Shown in pieces: positions 42,795 to 50,365 of a DNA stretch of 50,365 bases. Under the pieces are notes generated by a model, which saw only the letters and a list, made by a program, of their open reading frames with translations, did no database searches and was not told where the DNA came from. Source of the DNA: Cyclobacteriaceae bacterium (GTDB taxonomy: Bacteria > Bacteroidota > Bacteroidia > Cytophagales > Cyclobacteriaceae). A program made the position numbers and the translations under genes. The DNA is taken from contig JAPZUF010000004.1 in the NCBI GenBank assembly GCA_027533395.1, positions 237,304 to 287,668 of the forward strand. The letters are read 5' to 3'. Within the stretch, counting starts at the first letter, position 1. Each line of letters starts with the position of its first letter.

Positions 42795-44705
42795 TTAGGT
42801 TTTGGTGAGCAAAACCAATTTGGTATTATCTGCTTTTATGATTGACTTATAGAAGTTTACTAAGTTGTTATAACTCGATGCAGGAAAAACACCTTTCTTC
42901 ATCACTAATTTTCTTACATAAACTAAACTTCCTTCATCCATCAAATAAGAATTTTCGTACACACCAAATTCGGATTCAATTTTAGTAGGCTTGGGAATAA
43001 ACTCAGGATAAAATGCTTCAGGAAACTGAAAGCGAATAGTATCAATATCTGTATAACCTATTCTGCGATTTACTGGTAAGGTTCTATTTTCAGAAGGAGC
43101 AGGTGCTTGACTGAAGCGATTCATTAAATTGGGAGTAATAAACATTCTTTTACCGCTTACATTGGCTAGTTTATTTAACTCTAATTTTAAATCAACATGG
43201 GCTGAAGGAATTTTATCTTTAATTTCTTTCACATGAAAATTAACCAAGTTAAACGAAGGGATTCCAGTATTTTCCTGAATCCATTTTTTTTGTAGATCGA
43301 ATTGATCGTTTAGAATAAAATTAAGGTTGTCGTTTTCATATTGTTGTGCTTGGTAAATAGTTTTTACTTGAGCGATAGCATTGCCATTTGCATCTAATTT
43401 TACCTCCGCTATTCTATTTTGTAAATTTTCATTTTCGGTGTACTTAGGTGTGTAAACAATCTTGGCTCCTTCATCAGTAATGGCCAAAGCTTTTCTGTTT
43501 CCGGTAAAACTTCCCATATAACCAAAAGGATTGGTTTGGCTGGTGCATTCGAGCCACAAAGTATCTTTTGCATTGGGTACAGCTACAACAGCATGATTAA
43601 ATTGTGAACTAGGAAACGTTTCATCTAAATCTCCTGCATTTTTTCCTGCTTCTATCAAGACATAGTTTGCTTCAATGCCAACCTCTTTTAGCATAGCTAC
43701 CATGTAATTAGATAAAGCTTTGCAATCGCCATAACCGGCTTGATCAACAGAGAAAGCATCAATGGGTTGAAATCCACCTATACCAAATTGAATAGAAACA
43801 TAGCGAGTTTTACTTTGCATGTATTCATAAATCGCTTTTATCTTTTCTTCATTAGTTGAATACTTAGCAGCAATTTGTTTTACTTCTTCAATTGTCTTTA
43901 TAGGTAAATCTTGCTTACCAGCATTAAGTTGTGCAATCCATTGTCCAAAAGAATCCCAACTGTGCATTTCACCTTCATATTTGTCGAACTTAAATTTTTC
44001 TGGGGCTGCAGAGATGTGCGGGAAAATATATTGTGGATTAGGAGAATACTCTTCCGGTTTAATAGCTTTAAAATTTTTAAATTCGAAAGTTGTTACTTGT
44101 TTACCATCGCGGGAAGAGTTTAACAATGGTTCAGAAAAATTATAGGTTTTGAATCTTGGCTTTAGTTCTGCAGGATAGATAAAATCGCATTTACTAATTT
44201 CGGCTGAAGTGTAGTAATCTCCTGCAATAACAAACTCTGGAATTATAAATAGATAGTTGTATTTAAGTTCATACTCCCACTCAACTGTGTATGGGTAACT
44301 ACCGTGTGTTAAATCTGCTGCCTTTAAACGATTATCACTATAAGAACCCTGACCTTCATAGGCACTTTGGTCATAAATTTCTGTTTGTTTTAGCCTCTTT
44401 ATTTGCTTTCCGTTAGCATCAAAAGTTGCTCCTTTGAAATTATTAATCTTTATGTTTTTACTATAGCCTAAAACTTTTTGTGCTTGGTATTTAGCATTTG
44501 AATTGAGTATAGTAACAACTAGTCGTACTCGATAAATAGCTTCATCGTTATTTAAAATTTCAAATGTTGAATAATCTTCTCGAATTACAGCGTTCGCATC
44601 TTTTAATAATTCAGGATTAATATTATTGACAGCAAAGTTACCTTGCGCCATAACAAGGTTTATACACAAAGTGGATAACCAGAAAATTAAGTTTATCTTT
44701 TTCAT
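42795..44705 (-). CDS. DUF3857/transglutaminase-like protein, catalytic-type residues retained
   Basis: A 636-residue exported protein: signal peptide (about 3-21), DUF3857 beta-domain (about 50-240), a transglutaminase-like domain (about 270-400) and a C-terminal DUF3858-like beta region. The Cys-His pair is present: C328 in GYGDCKALSNYM and H371 in FNHAVVAVP; the third position is E386 in LWLECTS rather than the usual Asp. It may act as a protease-like or crosslinking hydrolase in the periplasm or at the surface; activity is not proven. It overlaps the next gene upstream by 4 bases (ATGA) and is the third of three related genes. Confidence 0.85.
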   Translation of the reverse strand: MKKINLIFWLSTLCINLVMAQGNFAVNNINPELLKDANAVIREDYSTFEILNNDEAIYRVRLVVTILNSNAKYQAQKVLGYSKNIKINNFKGATFDANGKQIKRLKQTEIYDQSAYEGQGSYSDNRLKAADLTHGSYPYTVEWEYELKYNYLFIIPEFVIAGDYYTSAEISKCDFIYPAELKPRFKTYNFSEPLLNSSRDGKQVTTFEFKNFKAIKPEEYSPNPQYIFPHISAAPEKFKFDKYEGEMHSWDSFGQWIAQLNAGKQDLPIKTIEEVKQIAAKYSTNEEKIKAIYEYMQSKTRYVSIQFGIGGFQPIDAFSVDQAGYGDCKALSNYMVAMLKEVGIEANYVLIEAGKNAGDLDETFPSSQFNHAVVAVPNAKDTLWLECTSQTNPFGYMGSFTGNRKALAITDEGAKIVYTPKYTENENLQNRIAEVKLDANGNAIAQVKTIYQAQQYENDNLNFILNDQFDLQKKWIQENTGIPSFNLVNFHVKEIKDKIPSAHVDLKLELNKLANVSGKRMFITPNLMNRFSQAPAPSENRTLPVNRRIGYTDIDTIRFQFPEAFYPEFIPKPTKIESEFGVYENSYLMDEGSLVYVRKLVMKKGVFPASSYNNLVNFYKSIIKADNTKLVLLTKT

Positions 44706-46645
44706 TGCTTTTTCTTTAAAACGATTTGCTCGTTTTGTTTTGAGATGTATTGATTATAAAATTCTTTTAGCTGTATATATTCTTCGCCAACGTATAAGGT
44801 TTTATTGATTTGAAGATTACTCATGGTGTTTATTACATTTCCATTTTGTTGAGCATTATAGGTAAATCGACCGCTCTTATCTGGTAAAATAAATACTTTA
44901 GATTGGGGCATTTCATCTACAACATAACCATCCGGAATACTAATTTTTACTATGAATAATTCTTCTTGATTACTGCCAAAGTCAACAGGATACTCTCGCT
45001 TTTCGAGTTTAAAAGGATTTTGCTTAAGTTGTAAACTCAACAGCGGATTAAGATAAATCACATCTTCGCCCTGCGTTATCACTTCGTTTAAATTTACTTT
45101 AAAGGTCTCTTTTAAAGGTTTTTCAATTACTTCTGTATCTTCGATGAGATAATCTTCTACAGGAAGGTTCAGTTTTGTTTTTGCGTTTTTGCTGTATTCT
45201 TCATTCCCAAGTATTTTGTATTGTCTTCTTGCAGCGTGCGCAAAGTATCCATCGCTTATTTTTGTAATGGTTCCAACAGGATTATCAATTTGCTGCAAAT
45301 TGATTTCTGCACTATAAGTTCTTTTAGATTTTGTTTTACTAGCAATGGGAATCCAGCCTTTGTTCGTGTTAGAAACCAATAATCCTTGTCCATTTAAACA
45401 TCGTTCTGGCAATACATTAAAAGGAATAAATTTTTCTGTAGCATCCAGATAAATATAATTTTCGCCAACCTTAACTCTGCAAACAACATAGTTGAGTTGC
45501 CTCGACATAGGATACATTGTGCGTACAAAGCCATGGTCGCGCGTGCTTAGTAAAATCATTTCAGGAGTAAATCCTGCTTTATCTAAAAGAGATGCCATAA
45601 GAATGTTGATGTCTCCGGATGTACCTTTTCTCTTTTCAAGAACTTCCTTTAGGTTATCTGCATAAAAATCAGATTGCCCATCCCATTCAATATTTTGTTT
45701 TACGTAGTCATGAATAGCAATAATTTTTTCTTGGTCAGTAGTTTTACCTGCAATAATTGTTTCAACTGTTTTTTTAAGAAAGCCAGAACCGCTAATTGCT
45801 TTTCCAAAGTTTTCTGATTCTTTTAAGTTATTGACAAGCTTATCCCAAGTTCCCATTACTTCAATACTTGGTTCTCTAGGGAAATTGATATAAGCCAAAG
45901 CAAAATTCATCTTAGAAATGTAATCGTCTTTAGATGTCATAAATGGTTCGGGCTTAAAAGCGGGAACATCTTTATAAATCCAATGATGAATGGTTTCGTA
46001 GTAATTTGCTTGTGTTTTTTGTTTTGTGTCGTATGTAGTAGGAGATACATATCCTTGCGCATATTTTTCCATCACAAAAAATTCAGGAATAATGGCAACA
46101 TACTCGCTATGAATCACAGGTATTTCATGTTGAAATTCCCAGTTAGGAAAATTAGAAAGAAAATCAGATTGTAAGGTATAACTGTATTCAATCACACTAC
46201 CTACTTTAACATTAGGTATCGAGAACTTCATCAGGTTAGCGAAACGGTTAAACTTCTCTTTATATATAGCATCTTTATTCAATTTTGTTTCTTCTATTTT
46301 TCCATTTACTAAGTTGTATGAAGATGCCTTTAAATTTGTAATTCGTTCTTCTGCATCAGAACCTTGTCTGCTTACCAAAATATCTTGGTTAGAAAACATG
46401 GTTCCATCATTTTTTAAAATTTTTATACGCACGTGTTTGTCGAAGTAAAGTTTAGCCGAAACATTCGTTACACTGACATAAGCTTTACCATATTCAGCTA
46501 GCACGACTGCAATAGCAGAAGAATCTTTACTATAAATTTTCATGTTTAATTCTTCTGTAGAGATATCACCAAACTTAATCGGTGATTTTTGACAAAACGA
46601 TTGAAGAGTAAGTAGAAGTAATAAAATTAATAATGGAGCCCGCAT
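44702..46645 (-). CDS. DUF3857/transglutaminase-like protein with lost catalytic residues (copy A)
   Basis: A 647-residue exported paralogue (signal peptide about 1-18, LLILLLLLTLQSFCQ). The domain order is as in the neighbouring gene, but the transglutaminase-like core reads GTSGDINILMASLLDKAGF, so the nucleophile is replaced by I346, and LNYVVCRV has Y386 in place of the catalytic histidine; D401 in YLDATEKF is kept. It is probably a non-catalytic binding or scaffold protein. About two thirds of its residues look identical or similar to the copy at 46931-48877. It has its own promoter and is co-transcribed with the active-site-bearing gene downstream. Confidence 0.85.
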   Translation of the reverse strand: MRAPLLILLLLLTLQSFCQKSPIKFGDISTEELNMKIYSKDSSAIAVVLAEYGKAYVSVTNVSAKLYFDKHVRIKILKNDGTMFSNQDILVSRQGSDAEERITNLKASSYNLVNGKIEETKLNKDAIYKEKFNRFANLMKFSIPNVKVGSVIEYSYTLQSDFLSNFPNWEFQHEIPVIHSEYVAIIPEFFVMEKYAQGYVSPTTYDTKQKTQANYYETIHHWIYKDVPAFKPEPFMTSKDDYISKMNFALAYINFPREPSIEVMGTWDKLVNNLKESENFGKAISGSGFLKKTVETIIAGKTTDQEKIIAIHDYVKQNIEWDGQSDFYADNLKEVLEKRKGTSGDINILMASLLDKAGFTPEMILLSTRDHGFVRTMYPMSRQLNYVVCRVKVGENYIYLDATEKFIPFNVLPERCLNGQGLLVSNTNKGWIPIASKTKSKRTYSAEINLQQIDNPVGTITKISDGYFAHAARRQYKILGNEEYSKNAKTKLNLPVEDYLIEDTEVIEKPLKETFKVNLNEVITQGEDVIYLNPLLSLQLKQNPFKLEKREYPVDFGSNQEELFIVKISIPDGYVVDEMPQSKVFILPDKSGRFTYNAQQNGNVINTMSNLQINKTLYVGEEYIQLKEFYNQYISKQNEQIVLKKKQ

Positions 46646-46675
46646 ATTTTATTGTTGGTTTAGGTACCGAGTTTT

Positions 46676-46707
46676 CAAATATAATAACTGATTAATAAGA
46701 TAGCAAA
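46676..46707 (-). promoter_or_regulatory. Promoter of the copy A operon
   Basis: On the minus strand TTTG (46704-46707), 20 bases and TATATTTG (46676-46683) match the Bacteroidota consensus, about 30 bases before the ATG at 46645. The rest of the gap to the next gene (46708-46930) is AT-rich with nothing recognised. Confidence 0.7.
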
Positions 46708-46930
46708 AATTTAAAAACCTAAAGATGTAAAGTTTTTAATTTGATGGTTTTTGTTTAAGATTTTTGAGGCCATATTTTTTAAACTATAAACAAGAATGAC
46801 GCTTACTAAATTAAACTAGTTTTAAAAAATGTGTAAACACATAGTATAGTTAATTTAAATTTAAACAAACTCTATTTTGTTTATACATAATCTTAAATGT
46901 TTTAAGATTGTAATTTAGGTCTATTCGATT

Positions 46931-48877
46931 TTAGGATTTCCTTTTCAATACTATTTGTTCATTTTGTTTTGCAACACAATGATTATAAAATTCTTTTAGA
47001 TCAGCATACTCAGTGCCTACATACAATGTTCTATTGATTTGAAAGTTAACCATGATGTTAATAGTATTGCCCATAGTTTGTGCACTTAGGGTGAATCTCC
47101 CACTCTTATCTGGCAATACATACATAATTGATTGTGGTAATTCTTCAACAACAAATTCGTCATGAATGGAATACTTAATGATAAACAATTGCTCTTGTGT
47201 ACTACCGTAATCAACAGGGTATTCTCTTTTATCTTGTTTAAACGGATTTTCTTTTAATTGTAAACCTAACAATGGCTCAATATAAACTACATCTCCACTT
47301 TGTGTAACAAGTTCTTCTATATTTACATCAAAAACTTCCTTAACAGGTTTTTCTTCTTTATCAATGTCCTCAAGTTTCCAATCATTTACAGCTAGCTTTA
47401 GGCTATGAATTTCTGAATTTTTAAACGACTCTAATCCTAACTTTTTATGTTTTCTTCTTAACTCTTGTGCTGAATAGCCGTCACTTGTTTTGGTGATTGT
47501 GCCTGATGCCTCAGCTTGGGCAGAGATTGTTATGTTAGCTGCATAAATTGTTTTGGTTTTTACTTTTGTTTGTAGTTGCACCCATCCGCGGTTTGTTTCT
47601 GATACAAGTAACCCTTGACCATTTAAACAACGTTCAGGTAAAGTATTAATTGGAATAAATTTTTCTGTTGCATCAAGAAAAATAAAATCATTATTCAGTA
47701 TAAGTCTACACACAACATAATTCATTTGTCTCGACATCGGGTATTCCACACGAATAAATCCGTGTTCTCGCGTACTTAGTAAAACCATATCTGGTTTAAA
47801 ACCAGCTTTTTCTAGCATGGAGGCTAGCAGAATATTGATATCGCCTGAGGAACCAGTTTTATTTTCAAGTATTGATTTTAAATTTCCAGCTACATAATCT
47901 TCTTCACCATTCCACTCTATATTGCTTTTAACATAGTTGTGTATAGCTTTTACTTTTTCTTCGTCAGAACTTAAGTTAGCGATAAGTGGTTCTACAATTT
48001 TATTTAGAAACCCTGAGCCACTTATTGCATTGCCAAAACTATCAGAGTTTTTAAGAAGGGAGACAAGCTTATCCCAAGTACCCATGATTTCTACAGGAGG
48101 TCGATTAGGCATGTCTATATAAGCTAAAGCAAAATTTATTTTTGTAACATAATCTTTTTTAGAAGTCATAAATGGTTCAGGCTTGAAGGCTGGGACATTT
48201 TTGTAAATCCAATGGTTGGCAGTTTCATGATAGAAAGATTGTGTTCTTTCTGTTGCTTCAAACACTGATGGTGAAAGGTAACCTTGCGTATATTTTTCCA
48301 TAATAAAAAACTCTGGAATAATTGCCCAATACTCGCTGTGCATACTTGGTATTTCGTATTGAAATTGCCAATTAGGAAAGTTAACAAGTAAATCAGATTG
48401 TATAGTATAACTGTACTCTATCACTGTCCCCACTTTAACATTTGGGATGGAGAACTTTTTAAGGTCAAAGAATTTATTGAATTTCACTTTCTGAAGAGAT
48501 CGTTCATCAATTTCAGTCTTTTCAATTTCTCCATCTACTAGGTTGTATGCTGTTGCTTTAAACTTTGTTATGTTTTCATCATTCCTAGAATTCCCACTAA
48601 AAAGAGGGATCTCACCATCCGACCATCTCGTTCCATCACTTTTTAAAATTTTAATTCTTATGTGTTTGTCAAAAAATAGCTGGCTTGAAACATCACTGAA
48701 GCTTACATAAGCTTTACCGTAATCAGAAATAATGACAGCAACTGCAGACGAATCTGCTTCATAGGTTGTCATTTCTAAATCGCTGATGGAAACATCACCA
48801 TATTTTATAGGAGATTTTTGCGCAGTAAGTGTAAAAAAATGTAGCGACAAGATTAAAGAAACTATTGGAGCCCGCAT
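46931..48877 (-). CDS. DUF3857/transglutaminase-like protein with lost catalytic residues (copy B)
   Basis: A 648-residue exported protein, close paralogue of the gene at 44702-46645. It has the same signal-peptide start (MRAP), DUF3857 domain, degenerate transglutaminase core (GSSGDINILLASMLEKAGF, I347 at the nucleophile position; MNYVVCRL, Y387 at the histidine position; D402 in FLDATEKF) and the same C-terminal end (KQNEQIVLK). The shared replacements show that the duplication happened after the active site was lost. It has its own promoter, also related to that of copy A. Confidence 0.85.
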   Translation of the reverse strand: MRAPIVSLILSLHFFTLTAQKSPIKYGDVSISDLEMTTYEADSSAVAVIISDYGKAYVSFSDVSSQLFFDKHIRIKILKSDGTRWSDGEIPLFSGNSRNDENITKFKATAYNLVDGEIEKTEIDERSLQKVKFNKFFDLKKFSIPNVKVGTVIEYSYTIQSDLLVNFPNWQFQYEIPSMHSEYWAIIPEFFIMEKYTQGYLSPSVFEATERTQSFYHETANHWIYKNVPAFKPEPFMTSKKDYVTKINFALAYIDMPNRPPVEIMGTWDKLVSLLKNSDSFGNAISGSGFLNKIVEPLIANLSSDEEKVKAIHNYVKSNIEWNGEEDYVAGNLKSILENKTGSSGDINILLASMLEKAGFKPDMVLLSTREHGFIRVEYPMSRQMNYVVCRLILNNDFIFLDATEKFIPINTLPERCLNGQGLLVSETNRGWVQLQTKVKTKTIYAANITISAQAEASGTITKTSDGYSAQELRRKHKKLGLESFKNSEIHSLKLAVNDWKLEDIDKEEKPVKEVFDVNIEELVTQSGDVVYIEPLLGLQLKENPFKQDKREYPVDYGSTQEQLFIIKYSIHDEFVVEELPQSIMYVLPDKSGRFTLSAQTMGNTINIMVNFQINRTLYVGTEYADLKEFYNHCVAKQNEQIVLKRKS

Positions 48878-48906
48878 ATTAGTTTAGGTTTATCATAACG
48901 AGATTT

Positions 48907-48937
48907 CAAATATATAAATGACTCTTAATTATTGAAA
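48907..48937 (-). promoter_or_regulatory. Promoter of copy B
   Basis: TATATTTG on the minus strand (48907-48914) with TTTC (48934-48937) 19 bases upstream. The following leader (GAAATCTCG then TAAACC) resembles that of copy A (GAAAACTCGG then TAAACC), so the promoter was duplicated along with the gene. Confidence 0.65.
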
Positions 48938-49033
48938 GAAAAACGAACTCTAAGATTACACGAAACTTTCTTTTATATAGATTTTGTAATAGCTTGTTTA
49001 CTTTCTTAACTTGAATGATTAAACAAAACCAAC

Positions 49034-50365
49034 ATGTTTAGATTTTTTTCTGCTCTCATCTGTTTTTTTGTATTGGGTAGTCTCTCCGCACAAACAAAAA
49101 GTACATCGAACATTTCACCACAAGTTCAGGCAAACGAACTTTTAAGTGGTTTAACTTTTAGAAATATTGGCCCTGCTCGTGGAGGAAGAAGTACTGCTGT
49201 TGCTGGCTTTCATGCTATGCCTAATTCTTTCTTGATGGGTGCAACGGGTGGTGGAGTGTGGAGAACTGATGATGGAGGAACTACATGGAGAAATATTAGT
49301 GATGGATTTATTCCTGTTGGAAGTATCGGGGCCATAACGGTTGCGCCAAGCGATCAAAATGTGATTTATGTTGGAACAGGTTCTGCTGATCCTCGTGGAA
49401 ATGTATCTATTGGTAAAGGAATTTATGTTTCGTACGACCAAGGTAAGTCTTGGCAATTCAGTGGTTTAGAGAAGGCAGGTCAAATAGGAAGAATAGAAAT
49501 ACATCCCCACAATGCTAACATTGCCTATGCGGCTGTATTAGGAAATCCTTTTGGGCCAAATAAAGAACGAGGCTTATATAAGACCGTTGACGGTGGCAAA
49601 ACCTGGAAACAAGTGTTAAGCATAAGCGATAAAACGGGTGTAATCGATGTAACAATGGATAAGAACAACCCAAGAATTTTGCTGGCTGCAGCTTGGACAT
49701 TTCAAAGAAAACCATGGACAACCATTGATGGCAGCGAAGAAGGTGGAGTTTATCAATCAACCGATGAGGGCGCAACTTGGAAGAAATTAAAGAATGGATT
49801 GCCCGAAGGTATCTTAGGAAAAATTGGAGTTGCCATTTCTCCTGCGAATAGTGAACGTATTTGGGTTTTAGCAGAATCAATAGACAACGAAAAAGGAGGT
49901 TTGTACGCCTCACACGATGGAGGGAAAAGTTTTAGAAGAATAAATGGTGATAGAGAACTGCGCACAAGGCATTGGTATTATACCAGGATTTTTGCCGATC
50001 CTAAAGATGAAGAAACAGTTTATATAAACAACGTTTCATTTTGGAAGTCAACTAACGGTGGTCTACACTTCGACAGAATTCGGGTAACACATGGCGATTG
50101 TCATGATTTGTGGATCAATCCAAACGATTCGAAAATTATGATTCATAGTAACGATGGAGGTGCCCATGTAACCTACAATGGAGGTTTCTCATGGAGCACA
50201 TTGCAAAACCAACCTACAGCAGAAATTTATCGCGTAGCTGTTGATAATGCTTTTCCATACAGGGTATATGGTTGTCAACAAGATAACACATCAATTTCTG
50301 TTTCAAGTTCAGTTCGAGGTGGCACTGCATACCAACAAGATTGGTTGCACGTAGGAGGCGGAGAA
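49034..50365 (+). CDS. Secreted BNR/VPS10-like beta-propeller protein, 3' end outside the window
   Basis: 444 codons are present and the frame is still open at the window edge. After a signal peptide (FFSALICFFVLGSLSAQ, about 4-20) comes the sequence SGLTFRNIGPARGGRSTAVA and a series of Asp-box/BNR repeats: TDDGGTTW, YDQGKSW, VDGGKTW, TDEGATW, HDGGKSF, TNGGLHF and YNGGFSW. This is the pattern of the large Bacteroidota VPS10/sortilin-like (often annotated glycosyl-hydrolase-like) secreted proteins, whose full length is commonly about 1000 residues. The substrate is unknown. Divergent from copy B. Confidence 0.88.
   Translation, partial: MFRFFSALICFFVLGSLSAQTKSTSNISPQVQANELLSGLTFRNIGPARGGRSTAVAGFHAMPNSFLMGATGGGVWRTDDGGTTWRNISDGFIPVGSIGAITVAPSDQNVIYVGTGSADPRGNVSIGKGIYVSYDQGKSWQFSGLEKAGQIGRIEIHPHNANIAYAAVLGNPFGPNKERGLYKTVDGGKTWKQVLSISDKTGVIDVTMDKNNPRILLAAAWTFQRKPWTTIDGSEEGGVYQSTDEGATWKKLKNGLPEGILGKIGVAISPANSERIWVLAESIDNEKGGLYASHDGGKSFRRINGDRELRTRHWYYTRIFADPKDEETVYINNVSFWKSTNGGLHFDRIRVTHGDCHDLWINPNDSKIMIHSNDGGAHVTYNGGFSWSTLQNQPTAEIYRVAVDNAFPYRVYGCQQDNTSISVSSSVRGGTAYQQDWLHVGGGE

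Overview
The window reads as chromosomal DNA of a Bacteroidota bacterium, low in G+C. The evidence is a secreted protein with a type IX secretion C-terminal sorting domain, a CarpepD-TonB outer-membrane receptor, the long Bacteroidota-type PurM (388 aa), a CarB without the C-terminal allosteric domain, and promoters matching the phylum consensus (TTTG, about 20 bases, TAnnTTTG) in front of several genes. The genus cannot be named from this sequence. I found no prophage, transposase, integrase or CRISPR array; most genes look like ordinary core or common accessory genes.

Layout. 1-1606 (minus): cytochrome b5-like protein, BadF/BadG-type amino-sugar kinase and a truncated murQ, a likely muropeptide/amino-sugar recycling cluster. 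1680-6260 (plus): M19 dipeptidase lipoprotein and a large T9SS-exported metalloprotease, closed by a terminator. 6392-10221 (plus): carB, a DUF4834-like small protein and dapF. 10212-13246: an unknown lipoprotein, a class-C beta-lactamase-family hydrolase, then a 0.5-kb repeat region in which a 42-bp tandem array lies between two 63-bp direct repeats. 13247-17913 (minus): SNF2 helicase, a LolC/E-type permease and rbfA. 17937-21157 (plus): a polytopic membrane protein, a SpoU-family RNA methyltransferase and purM.

21154-24597 (minus) is a signalling region: a small helical protein, a degenerate receiver protein, then a four-gene operon (CPPxC-tail protein, 7-TM protein, histidine kinase, NarL-type regulator). 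Its promoter overlaps head-on with the promoter of a Cys/Met-metabolism PLP enzyme at 24663. 25793-33915 carries RidA, Tag glycosylase, a small membrane protein, a Crp/Fnr regulator behind a terminator-like leader, a TonB-dependent receptor, an S41 protease, an RhlE-type helicase and a cold-shock protein. 34009-36553 has two fatty-acid desaturases on either side of an ECF-type sigma factor.

37327-37536 holds tRNA-Gly(GCC) and tRNA-Leu(UAA), each followed by a hairpin terminator, then a G+C-rich folded intergenic repeat. 37965-40974 is an AraC regulator, an ExaC/AldB-type aldehyde dehydrogenase and a DUF779 protein. 41010-48877 has a lipid A-type acyltransferase, an SDR and three DUF3857/transglutaminase-like proteins; one keeps a catalytic-type Cys-His pair and two related paralogues have lost both residues. 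The window ends inside a secreted BNR/VPS10-like beta-propeller protein.

The features most worth following up are the repeat-flanked tandem array (12745-13179), the pseudo-transglutaminase pair with duplicated promoters, the pseudo-receiver beside the 7-TM two-component operon, and the cluster of four perfect hairpins at 21471-21566. I did not see a clear defence system or biosynthetic cluster.
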